DNA from: Gonapodya sp. JEL0774
Lineage: Eukaryota; Monoblepharomycota; Monoblepharidomycetes; Monoblepharidales; Gonapodyaceae
Direction of reading: 5' to 3'
Assembly: GCA_027604505.1 (NCBI GenBank)
Contig: JADIIX010000207.1
Location: 1-29,856, forward strand
Length of the DNA stretch: 29,856 nucleotides
Part shown: positions 11,785 to 21,140 of the stretch, one piece after another
How the letters are laid out: each line of letters begins with the position of its first letter
Position numbering within the stretch: position 1 is the first letter of the stretch
Made by a program: the position numbers and the translations under genes
The notes under the pieces: generated by a model
Told to the model about the DNA's origin: nothing
Database searches by the model: none
What the model saw: only the letters and a program-made list of their open reading frames with translations

Positions 11785-13025
11785 GTGCTGTACTACTTCC
11801 GTGATGAAGAAGATAATAAGGAGACTGTAGAAACAATGGAAGGACACAGTCCGGCAGGCGTGACTTTACGTACATTAAGATTCGAAATTGATATCGAAGG
11901 AACTACACACGTCGAAATGAAGCACCCGGAATTTGATACGGAGCCTGTGGCCACAGGATATCATAACAGCGTTGCATTGCTCGCTGCTTTCAACAATCCG
12001 TCTCACCGCGCACCCACATTCGTCTTTCCGTTGCCATTCAGATAATTGTGTCCCTCGTAGATCGAGTCAGAACATGGTGCGTACTCCTGCATTGGAAAGC
12101 ACTCGATCTTCCAGTCACTGTCACAATCGCTTTTCTTATTCTTTAAATTACCAAGGGAATAATCAGCTCGACCTTGGGTAGGCGAATCTTCGGGGTTATC
12201 TCCATGGAGACACGTTGAAGACAATTTAAAACGATAGGCGATGCACTCGGAAAGAAGATGGATGAGAGTCAGGCGAAAAGCTAGTATTTTCATCATGACG
12301 TTCAGCACAGTCAGTGCGTGCGATCACAAAGTCCGATCCTGATGTGTCTCTCCTCGCCATTCCATCCTCAGTGTCAGCGGTTCAAAAAGTAAGTTGAGGA
12401 AACGCATAGATGATTTGGTCACAAGCTTCCCAGTTAGTACATAAACCGGTAATTCTTCTAGGAAAACATGAAGAAACAGATGGAACGACAGATGCGGGTC
12501 ATAGTATGTACGGAAACAGGTGTTCCCTTTCAAACGTGGAAACCCAATGAAGTGAATTTTCCGTTCCAACCAGATAGCCAATCAGGTACATCTTTTTCGT
12601 ACTAGTGAGGAATTTCTGTATCAGTGTGTTCATCAGTCACTCCTCCATGAAAGGTCGCCTTCTCGCGTGACCTTACTCTCTGGATCGGAGGGTGAGTATG
12701 CAACATCCAACAACAATAGCCAATTGCTTCACGATTGGTGGTCAGCCTCTGGAGCCTCGCAGCACTGGGTGGAGCGGTCTCATATGTTCGAGTGCGTCAG
12801 GTACCACCACTCTTGAAACCGCCGCTGGTCCTCCTGGTCGTGAGTCTTACATAATTCCTCGACCTGAAACCCACGAACAAGGCGGTGCTTAATTGATCAC
12901 GTTTGCTTCAGTATGCGGGTTTGTACCAATGGGATATGGCATATGGGGACAAGACCGAACGACTTCGGCAGGAATACCTAAAGATTTTGCACGAAGAAGG
13001 TTCTTATCAACCTCCGCAGGCTTGA
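11785..13025 (+). CDS. Unrecognised multi-exon protein
   Basis: I do not recognise this family. Coding signal is clear in several segments. An N-terminal exon at about 11785-12040 reads VLYYFRDEEDNKETVE and later VEMKHPEFDTEPVATGYHNS. Then come four exons that join in phase with GT-AG introns: 12311-12388, 12462-12585, 12746-12795 and 12912-13025. The third section contains a basic, probably helical MKKQMERQMR and then WKPNEVNFPFQP; the last contains YAGLYQWDMAYGDKTERLRQ and ends SYQPPQA with TGA at 13023-13025. The link across 12041-12310 and the start codon are unresolved. An alternative last intron (donor near 13000, acceptor before 13075) would give a different C-terminus ending at 13111. 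The gene is convergent with the first oxygenase, stop to stop about 110 bp. Function is unknown. Confidence 0.55.
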
Positions 13026-13133
13026 CATTCATTTGTAGTGGCTTTAATGTTGCTAACCAATTCCACCTTGCAGACCATTGGTTCTCAAAGCAAGATCTGG
13101 AGTTGAGGTAGACAATGAGAAATCTGTTGATCC

Positions 13134-14822
13134 CTACGGGTCAACGTCGATTCTTTGTTGTTTGTAGCTCACAAAAGTATCTTCGAATCTAGAGACTAAG
13201 TATTCTCCCGCTGTAGTGGGTGGATATTTTGCTTTCTCTCCCGGCGCCAAACACGACGGCAGCGCATCAACTGGAGTGTCGTGGTGAACGTTGTAAAAGA
13301 AAGGTATGGAATATCGTGCTACGCCAGTTCGATTAATTGCACGGTGCACCGTACTCTTGAATGTGTCGTTCGACCATCGGGCGAGAAGATCGGCAATGTT
13401 CTCAAATTTACAGGGGAGTGATCGGGTAAGAGAAGCGAACGCATCTGAACATGACACGAGACCTACAACAACGAAAGTACCCGGGATGGGAGGTGCATGA
13501 ATCCACTGGCCTTTGCTGTTCAATACTTGCAGAGCTTCGTTAGTATCTTGTCGGAGTATCTGGGGAAAGAAATGGTAGTTTACGAACTGCATAAAACGCA
13601 ATTTCTTCTTTTAATGACTCACCGTGAAGCAGTCCTGCCATTGTCATAGTCAAAAAAAAAAAAAATGCTAGATGATGTTGTGTCATAGTTCCCGAATAAG
13701 AAGTCAGGTTACGATGCTTACATAGTCCTGGTGGATACCAGAGTTTCTTCATCTTCAAATCATTCCTGAGACTCAATCGACATATTTCACTCACCGTGTG
13801 AGCTCCGATCCCGATTATTCGCTCATCAACCTCCCCGACCTGCGGTGGATAGAACAGGATTCTCTGTAATGCCATCGGCTTCCCTTTGTCTAAACCATCA
13901 AAAGTAAATTCGGGTAGTTTCAGGGCCAATGCAAGAGCACGGAATAGGTATTTCGACAAATTGAGCATTTGAAAGTAGTATGCCGTGAGCGCAGGGCGAA
14001 ACGAAGGTAGCTTAGATGCGTCCGGCCACTAAGCAATGTTTACAGGCTCAACAATGCCAGAGGGTTGCTATTGCACCGTTTCAGAGACAATAAGACGCAC
14101 CACATTCGGTCCATAAAACTTTCCAGCTTGTCGGATGAAGCACCGTTTCAGGAATATGTCACAGATACTGTCACATTTCCACTCACCAATCACATCTGGG
14201 TCTTCCTCAGGGACTTCAAAGGCGATGTCAAAGGATTCGTGAAGGTCTCCTCGGTTAGCTGGACTAAGAAGGAAGGACTCTGTCATGGGATTGCGTGTAT
14301 CCGCCAGGGACAAAAAGAAAACAAGTGATCGCTTACTCGACGTTCTCGTCCAGGAGTGCACCATAACCTCGATTTGCCTTCGATTTCTTAATATGATACT
14401 GTAGAAAAGAGAACTTCTGTCATTTGTGATGCGTTCAAACTTACAACCCCTTAAAATCCGCAACCCAAATATCCTTACCTTCATTTTCTCCTCTTTGTCC
14501 AAAGAGAAGAAAACCTTACTTTCACTGAAGACTGCTTCCACCACTTCTTCAGGCACACCGTGACCACGGATGTAAAGGAATCCGACATTCATCGCCGCAT
14601 CACGGATTTCGCAGGCCATGCGATCCTTCTGCTCTGCATCGGACCCAAATATTGGAGAAATGTCGATAACCTGGTGGGTGTGGAAGTGAAGTAATATGTC
14701 TTGTGGGAACAGGCCGACAAGCAGGAAGGACAAACCGGAATTGAGTCAAAATCCGAGTGTCTGGCCGTCAAACCAGAACTAACTTCTCGGCTGCCTAGAC
14801 CAGTGACGACTTGGGTAGTCAT
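13134..14822 (-). CDS. 2OG-Fe(II) oxygenase, IPNS-like, copy A
   Basis: A non-heme iron, 2-oxoglutarate-dependent oxygenase of the isopenicillin N synthase / clavaminate-like fold; substrate unknown. Ten exons join in phase to 351 aa: 14822-14736, 14670-14479, 14398-14337, 14263-14187, 14126-14101, 14028-13795, 13727-13722, 13634-13623, 13559-13467 and 13400-13134. The DIOX_N part has VIDISPIFG and GFLYIRGHGVPEE; next come GYGALLDENVDPANRGDLHE and the catalytic jelly roll. Predicted iron ligands are His225, Asp227 and His282 (STVHRAINR); Arg292 and Ser294 (RYSIPFF) are the usual 2OG-binding R-x-S. His225 ends exon 6 but Asp227 is on a 6-nt exon. The penultimate junction uses a GAG acceptor. 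A T13 tract (minus strand) lies in the intron before the 12-nt exon. It is tandem with copy B, 312 bp downstream of it on the same strand. Confidence 0.92.
13623..13634 (-). other. 12-nt micro-exon (Asp-Cys-Phe-Thr) of copy A
   Basis: GACTGCTTCACG is bounded by a GCAG acceptor and a GTGAGT donor (next intron 13560-13622, 63 nt). Copy B has the matching 12-nt exon at 15620-15631 in the same phase, so this micro-exon predates the duplication. Confidence 0.85.
13722..13727 (-). other. 6-nt micro-exon (Asp-Tyr) of oxygenase copy A
   Basis: On the minus strand the sequence reads CCACCAG, then GACTAT, then GTAAGC. It is flanked by an upstream intron of 67 nt (13728-13794, donor GTGAGT) and a downstream intron of 87 nt (13635-13721). 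GAC-TAT restores exactly the two residues that copy B and the wider family carry after G-A-H-x, and it supplies the iron-binding Asp. All phases are 0, so skipping it would keep the frame. Confidence 0.75.
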
Positions 14823-15134
14823 CGTCGTGACAATAATATCACACACTCCCAGAGCACGACGACGGTGATCGGGGATCACGAGGCCCCAGGCAAAAAATGA
14901 ACGGACCGCAACTCATGCTCCGATAACATCGATAACAACCGCAAAGACCCTCGAGAAATCAGTAGTATCAGAATGATGTATCTCAGTTACCCACAGGCAG
15001 TATTGGTGCGTTTTGACGCCTTCTGAGATTGTATATTGCGACTTCAATCAAATATATGCATTCTATAATGCCATCAAGATGGGCTCCCATTGCAATACTG
15101 CTTCTATATGCATTTTGAGCCATTTGAATGCTAC
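14823..15134. promoter_or_regulatory. Spacer between the two oxygenase genes
   Basis: 312 bp separate the stop of copy B from the start of copy A. It must hold the 3' end of B and the promoter of A. I see no distinctive motif. Confidence 0.4.
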
Positions 15135-16680
15135 TTATAAACTAGCTTCTGTTTTCTGCTCCTTATACACTGCAAAGGTATCTTCAAACCTGGAGACGAG
15201 GTACTCTCCCGCTGTGGTGGGAGGATACTTTGCTTTCTCTCCCGGCCCTAAACACGACGGCAACGCCTCAACTGGAGTATCGTGATGTACGTTATAGAAA
15301 AATGGAATCGAAAATCTGGCAACGCCTGTACGATTTATTGCACGGTGAACAGTACTCTTGAATCTTCCATTGGACCAACGTGCCAAAAGATCAGCGATGT
15401 TCTGCTCACCCAGGATTGGGCATTGAGTTCGATCACTAAAAGTTTTTGGAAATTTAAGAATAAACTCACAACAATAAATGTCCCCGCAATAGGGGGAGCG
15501 TGAATCCACTCTCCGTTCTTGTTCAGAACCTGCAGTGCTTCTTTATCATCTTGCTTCAGAATCTTTGGAGTGAGAACATCATTAAAAAGGAACAAGTGCG
15601 TTTGATTTCCTTTACTTACCGTAAAGCAATCCTGCAATATATCACCGATGAGAATGGTCACGGATGGAATTAAACAACTTAACTCACATAATCTGCATGA
15701 GCACCAATTCCAATCTGACGCTCGTCAACCACTCCTTGTTGCGGCGGGTAGTACAGAATTCTCATGAATCCCATGGGTTTTCCTCGATCGATGTTGTCAA
15801 AATAGGTCTCGTCCAAGTCTAACGCGAGTGCAAATGCGCGAAACAAGTATTTGGAGAGAGTTCGCATGTGACCGTAGTAGCGATACAGATTTTCGCGGAA
15901 GGTTGGCAGCAGTTTTGAGTCCGGCCACTGACTGGAGTGATTGTGGAGGGAATTAAGCTCATTACAAAAAGAATCCGTCGAAGAGAACATACTTGGGCCC
16001 GTAAAATTTGCCCGCTGATAAGAAATTTCATTGAACAAAGGCACCCGAGAAGTACCCGGGAGCTCACCCACCCAAATAGTCAGGATCGTTCTCGGCAACC
16101 TCCATCCCCAAGTCAAATGATTCATGCATATCTCCTCGATTTGCGGGACTGATCCGAACATGATTGAATGACTTAAGGGCAAGGCATTTTCTGGGCTGAA
16201 AAATGCTCCAACTCACTCCACATTCTCGTCAAGGAGTGCCCCGTATCCACGAAGACTCTTTGAGTTCTTGATATGATAGCTCATTTTTGTTTCGGTCGGA
16301 AGCGCAAAGAACTTGTGTGCCTCTGAAAATACAGAGTCTACGACTTCCTCAGGTACCTGAATGTAGCCCTGTTATTGCCACCAGCGAGAATGCCAAGACA
16401 GCTCACATGCACACTACCTCATGATTTTTGATGTAAAGGAACCCAATATTTGTACAAATGTCTTTTAATTGCCTAGCCAGTTGTGCCTTGGCATTTGAAT
16501 CAGATGAGAATATGGGTCCGATATCGACGACCTGGGCGATCATCACATTAGAATGCTCTTGAAGAACCTCTGCACCACAAAAACATGTGCTCTTACCGGA
16601 ATCGAGTTGAAGTCCACATGCTGGGCTTCCAATCCGGAATCAACGATGGTGCGATCGCCTAGACCAGTAGAAACATGCAT
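15135..16680 (-). CDS. 2OG-Fe(II) oxygenase, IPNS-like, copy B
   Basis: Tandem paralogue of copy A with the same domain order; substrate unknown. Nine exons join in phase to 350 aa: 16680-16597, 16531-16418, 16356-16217, 16148-16072, 16014-15993, 15931-15688, 15631-15620, 15562-15470 and 15401-15135. Predicted iron ligands are His224 and Asp226 (GIGAHADY, one exon) and His281; Arg291/Ser293 are the 2OG-binding pair. The exon at 15620-15631 is a 12-nt micro-exon encoding DCFT. Unlike copy A, it has an intron inside the N-terminal NHE/VPEE motif and none in the KMSYHIK segment. The usual Gly after N-H is Glu here (NHEVPEE). The last exon is about 93% identical to copy A over its first 76 residues, while the exon before the HxD motif is about 64%. 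Silent differences are many, which favours selection over recent gene conversion. Confidence 0.92.
15620..15631 (-). other. 12-nt micro-exon (Asp-Cys-Phe-Thr) of copy B
   Basis: GATTGCTTTACG lies between ATTGCAG and GTAAGT, with introns of 56 nt (15632-15687) and 57 nt (15563-15619). It joins in phase 0 on both sides and matches the micro-exon of copy A. Confidence 0.85.
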
Positions 16681-17080
16681 TGTCGATAAAGGTGATCGGT
16701 TTTCGATCGCAGTAAATTACGGGAACTGCTGTTATCCAAGAGAAAGTATTCGCGAAAGTCTGTATGGTGAAGAGAGCACGATAGATCCTGTCGCTTATGT
16801 ATGAAGACAAAGATGTCACGATGCAGTGCTGCTGTGACTTGACCGCCAGCCCGCGGCTAAACTTTGACGCTGAGAATACCTTTGCTGACCATGATATGTA
16901 TACCAAACACAGTGCGTCGACGAATACATCTATCTGTACCGTATCTTCTCTGTGTGCACTTGGTGTATGTACTCCCATATTACCAATCATGCATGTCATC
17001 TCACTGAGAAAATGTTCTCCACACATATATATTTACATTTCTAACACAATAAGTAGTCGAATTTGCATGGAGCGTTTTGT
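16681..17080. other. Intergenic between oxygenase B and DUF2985-like A
   Basis: 400 bp upstream of oxygenase copy B and downstream of the next minus-strand gene. It should contain the copy B promoter. Short frames only; nothing recognisable. Confidence 0.4.
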
Positions 17081-18170
17081 CTATTGAGTCGGTTCGCTTT
17101 TCTTTGCTGCTGACAGCACCCTCGCCAAGGAAACGCCGCCAACTGCACCACAAGTAAACGACAGAATCAAGAAAACATAGACGGCCCACGATGGTCGATT
17201 AGAGTAATCCGTTGCCCATCCCCACATTACAGCGGCCATCGGCCACTGAAATTGTATGAGAGTTGCTCAGTTCCCTCTCAGCGAGACTGGCAAACCCACT
17301 CAACTGAATTTGAGCTCACCTGAAACAAATGATTTAAGTTCAAAAATAGAACAATCCACGACGCGTGTTGAAGCGAGCACTCAAAATGCCGGGACTCCGT
17401 TAATGGGATGATTCTCGAGCTGTTGGGCCAGACGGATGTAGCTTCTGAATCTCCTGACACTACAGTTCCATCTGTTTCAACACTACTATCGGAGTATGTT
17501 GTAGTTTCTTTGGCGATTCCGGGGGCGGAGGTCCTTTTGGGCTTCTCTGCTCGAACTGGGTTGATCGATCCACCTGGTACCGCCCGATTTCGGATTGGTT
17601 CGCTACGGATGATTTTGATTCGATCATCTCCAAATAATTCTTCACGGAGCTTCGCTGCCCTCCTATCCCATACAGCGTCCTTTGGGTCATCACGTGTTCC
17701 TTCATCCCCCACTCTGTCTACCGAGCCAGTATTGTGGTTCCGCAGTCTCCAGAGCTGCAGTATCATGGCCCCAAGTTTTAGTCTTGGCCATACGACGATG
17801 AGAGCTTGAAGTGTGAAGCAAGCGTTCAAAATCTGAGAAGTGATTTCAATCCACTGATCCTTTTGGGATTTAGGAAAGTCTCGAGCGAACGGAAAGTTGC
17901 AAAGAACCATGAACTTAAAAATGATCACCAAGTCGTGAAGACACAAATGCGTGAGAGACTGCAGTCAAAGCTTGATGACCAGGCCAATCCGGGAGACATC
18001 ACATTCCTTACCAGAATCGCTCCCGACACCACAATCACCGTGATCAAGACGACAGTAAACCAGAAGCTCGGCTTCTTCAGTAAGGGCTTGAGAGCCAGCC
18101 ATCCACTTTGGAGATGTTGCTGGATCGTGGGCATTGCTTGAGAGCTTATGTCAGGTGCATGATGCGCCAT
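17081..18170 (-). CDS. DUF2985-like membrane protein, copy A
   Basis: Probably a fungal membrane protein of the DUF2985 family, function unknown. Three exons join in phase to 305 aa: 18170-18012, 17913-17320 and 17245-17081, with introns of 98 and 74 nt. A first membrane segment (FWFTVVLITVIVVSGAIL) ends exon 1. FMVLCNFPFAR, DQWIEITSQILNACFTLQAL and a proline-arginine turn follow. A long polar loop comes next (about residues 100-230), then WIVLFLNLNHLFQ and a final WPMAAVMWGW...RPSWAVYVFLIL segment. The W-x-E-I-x-x-Q-I-L and N-x-x-F-Q...RP-x-W patterns are what I remember of DUF2985. The loop is longer than in copy B by about 40 residues and is rich in Ser, Thr and charged residues. It sits 134 bp downstream of copy B. 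The family name is from memory; tandem homology to copy B is direct. Confidence 0.82.
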
Positions 18171-18304
18171 TTTTCACAAATATTCGTTTGCATGATCTGC
18201 ATAATAATCCACAGCCTCGATGAACAAGTAAGCGGCGTGCGAAAGTCCGAGCAGAAGCATAAAGTATGACCTTCGTCAAGGTACAATACTAACGAATGAC
18301 AAAC

Positions 18305-19234
18305 TCATGATAATGTGTTTTCGCTGCCTTTCCTCACACTCCTCTCTTTGCTCGCTTTGTATAGCACAACCAATACTCCAACTCCGCCTACACAAGCGGA
18401 TCCGAAGCCCAAGATAAGGAACAAGTAAACAACCCAAGATGGACGGTCCGAATAGTGAGACGCGTATGCCCACATGACAGCAGTCATCGGCCACTGAAAA
18501 ATGAATTTGAGCACGATGAAGTCATTTTTGGTCCACAGTGAGCACATTGTCAGATGAAACACACCTGAAAGATATGATGCATATTCAAAAAGAAAATGAG
18601 GAAGGACGTATGCTTCAAGGATACCTCATACTGCGGTTCAGCCGCGTCTTTTATCATGTCAGTCGTCCACGTCTTCGATGATTCAATTGCTTTTCCTGCG
18701 AATTCGACATCCAGGGAGAGGGGCCGTCCCAAACGTGATAGAGAGAGGTTTGCGGACCTCTTCGGCTCTCCAGAAACGACTGTCACTCCATTGCTCTCAA
18801 ACAGTTCCTTGCACAAAAGTACTGATATTCTGTCCCAATCCTGCAGGGAATGTGCTGAGTTCCCTTTCAATTGCCAAAGTTCTCTAGCCCAAAATGCCAT
18901 TTTCAATCTTGGCACGACAGCGACGAGACATTGGAGTGTGAAGCAAGCCGTCAGTATTTGAGAATTGATTTCAATCCACTGGTCGTGGGTTCCCTTTGAC
19001 ATATCCTTGGCGAAAGGGAAACTACAAAGAACCATGAACTGGCAAAGAGCAAAGAGCGAGAGATAAGCATTGAAACGCTTACGCGCTAGAAGCCTTCAGG
19101 CGTGGACTGACCAGGATGGCTCCGGAAATGACAATCGTGGATGCGATTATCGAGTTGAACCAGAACATTGGATTCACGAGCTGTGGTTTCAGCCAGCTCC
19201 ATGATGTCACCAGTCCCTTATTCAGATTTCCCAT
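18305..19234 (-). CDS. DUF2985-like membrane protein, copy B
   Basis: Tandem paralogue of 17081-18170. Three exons join in phase to 261 aa: 19234-19112, 19038-18565 and 18493-18305, with introns of 73 and 71 nt at the same positions and phases as in copy A. The start MGNLNKG is the first in-frame ATG after a stop. Shared blocks are SGAIL at the end of exon 1, FMVLCSFPFAKD and DQWIEINSQILTACFTLQ in exon 2, and FLNMHHIFQ at the exon 2-3 junction, followed by WPMTAVMWAY and RPSWVVYLFLILGF. Three to five membrane segments are likely. The C-terminus is more basic (YKASKERSVRKGSEN) than in copy A. Conserved intron positions and the 134-bp gap argue for local duplication. Function unknown. Confidence 0.82.
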
Positions 19235-19875
19235 GGAGAATCTTGCGATGTGGTGGGTGATTGAAGTCTGACATTATGTATTATGTTTCGCGGTTAATAC
19301 CTTGGACCCGCCATTCTGACTCCTCAAATTTTCAAATCCGGCGCCTGTGGTACATCTTTATAATCACCTCATAGTCCTGCCAACACAGATGCAGGGACTC
19401 CTGAAATTATATATTTTAGTGTGTCATTTTGCCAAGAATCTGCGCTCTCCCTTGAGGTGATAGTGGTGCATTCGCTGAGTTTTGACCCATATCCTTGAAG
19501 CCTCCAAAGAACCCGCACACAGAAATGAATGAATAACATGCAAATTGTTATTACTGATTTGAAAAACAATCAGAAAAGAACAATTAGGAGAAGTTCTGCA
19601 CCATCGACATGTTTTTCGCTTCCTGTCGCCGACACCACATTTTGCTGCGTCCGACGTCGTGGTTCATAGTCTCTTCTCAAAATCGGCTCTGCAAATACAG
19701 CCACAAGGCCTCCTCATTCCATCTTGCACTCTAACGATCACGGGTTTCAGAATAGCCAGTCACCGTTTCCTTAGTGCTAGTACTATAGTGCGCTCCGAAT
19801 GCAAAGCAAATCAAACGCCAACCATAAAAGAATAGTCCGACGAAAGTCTCTCCGGTTTGTCCAATTCTTTTTCGC
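19235..19875. other. Intergenic, upstream of DUF2985-like copy B
   Basis: About 640 bp between the start of DUF2985-like B and the stop of the DUF1761-like gene. A minus frame at 19740-19860 contains LFFYGWRLICFAFGAHYS, which is hydrophobic but follows the TAG at 19876-19878. It could be an extra exon if that stop is spliced out. Otherwise nothing recognisable. Confidence 0.3.
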
Positions 19876-21140
19876 CTACACCCCCCCGACCCAGGCACCC
19901 ACCACCACACCAACCACTCCCCCGAACACCGCATTTGCCGCCCTCAGTCCTGGTAAAACGCTCGGTCTATCTTCCCAATTCACCTCCCCAGCGACGGCAG
20001 GTACAACGAGGCCAATCAGGAGAAATGTGGGTACGGAGATGGTGGGGTAGGGAAACTGAGGGCGGAGGAGCCGGTAGAGGTGGAGGAGGGTAAAGGCCTT
20101 GAAGACAGATGTTGGAGATGGGAGGTGCCGTTAGTTCGACTGAGTGTGTGTTGAGGACAACAGCGAGAGCGAAGGGAGAAGCCACTGTGCTCGAATCGGC
20201 TACACAAAACGCTTTCACACCGCACACACTAACGTAAACAAGGCATCACGACTCTGCAGCTGGTTATGCCTCCTTCGCATCTCTAATTGGGGATCACGTA
20301 ACATGAAACCTTGAGGGGCATACCTTCATCACCCGCATACGACTCCCGGGCTCTCACCCACGATCTCCTTTCAAATTTGCGCATTGCACTGTATTGCGCC
20401 GCACGCAACCCATCCAGCACTGAAACTCTGTGTCCTCTACACCTTCTCGCCCACCGAACCTTCAACATGACTGCTTCGTCCCCGAGAGTTAAGCCAGCAC
20501 GTCCCCTGTAATTTTCAAAGACCTGTTCCACAAGCTCGCGTAAATCCTTTCCATTATCCTCCAAGCACAGCGCGACCAAATGCCGACGTCCACATCGACC
20601 AAGTTCCCCGCTTCTGATTATATCACACCATATTCCGTCCCCCAGTTCACAACGCATCAATCTCTCTCGGCAATCTAGCTGCATCCCTCCGAGACCCCGT
20701 AATCCGTGCCGCTATGAACCGACCTTCAATCCATCCAACGCTACCGAAGAGATCATCTTAACTGTATAATCTCTGGGTTCCGGATGGCCCGTGAGATATT
20801 TCGGGTCATTTTTGTCCTAATGAGATGGGAGGAGTGAAGAAGTGGCATGGAGGAGAGTGGAGTGAGCACATTCCTCGGCTGTGGACTGTTGGAGACATTG
20901 GAAGTACAGACCTTTCGCATTGCTTTGAGCCATTTTTCGGCAAAAAAAGGGCCGTAGAAAACAAAACCAGTGAGTGTTTGTGCGACAGTTGCAGAAGCTG
21001 AAGAAGGGAAAGAAGGGGTGACGGACGCGAGAATGGAGTGGGCGACCAGGAAGAAAATTGACGGGATGGCGTGATGCAGAGATTGAGAGATGCGTATGAT
21101 GCCGAGGGAGGAGAGTGTGAGTGCCGGTGAGTGGTGATGG
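19876..21140 (-). CDS. DUF1761-like small membrane protein (structure partial)
   Basis: Fragments fit a DUF1761-type integral membrane protein of unknown function. A 5' exon ending at 20912 reads FFLVAHSILASVTPSF and GFVFYGPFFAEKWLKAMRK. After a 95-nt intron (20817-20911), an exon at 20816-20724 reads DKNDPKYLTGHPEPRDYTVK and ISSVALDGLK, phase 0 at both ends. The last exon (about 20097-19876) reads VPTFLLIGLVVPAVAGEVNW, then EDRPSVL, ending in a glycine/valine membrane segment and TAG. The YGPxF...W start and the WE/D-RP...N...final helix are what I associate with DUF1761. The middle (20100-20723) is not resolved; a hydrophobic frame there (KAFCVADSSTVASPFALAVV) is probably an exon. No in-frame ATG is seen before the first exon, so a small upstream exon, a non-ATG start or decay is possible. 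Confidence 0.5.
20283..20684 (-). other. Unexplained open frame within the DUF1761-like gene
   Basis: A 133-codon minus frame with an Arg- and Glu-rich, coding-looking composition (for example LVEQVFENYRGRAGLTLGDE). It lies where a long intron of the DUF1761-like gene would be. It may be an alternative exon, part of a separate gene, or chance in GC-rich sequence. Confidence 0.25.

Noticed and set aside
11435-11785. Plus-strand coding exon starting MDSRFSWLH or at the ATG at 11624
   Set aside because: The first part is antisense to Tsr3 exon 1, which joins perfectly to the rest of Tsr3. The second part cannot be spliced in phase to the next plus-strand exon.
13722-13795. Oxygenase copy A as a pseudogene that lost its iron-binding Asp
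   Set aside because: At first the HxD Asp and the next Tyr seem deleted, but GACTAT with good splice signals on both sides restores them in phase, and all other exons are open with conserved residues.
19799-20093. Plus-strand Pro/Thr-rich protein frame
   Set aside because: It is the antisense of the Gly/Val membrane segment of the DUF1761-like last exon, which fits a membrane helix and has conserved-looking flanks.
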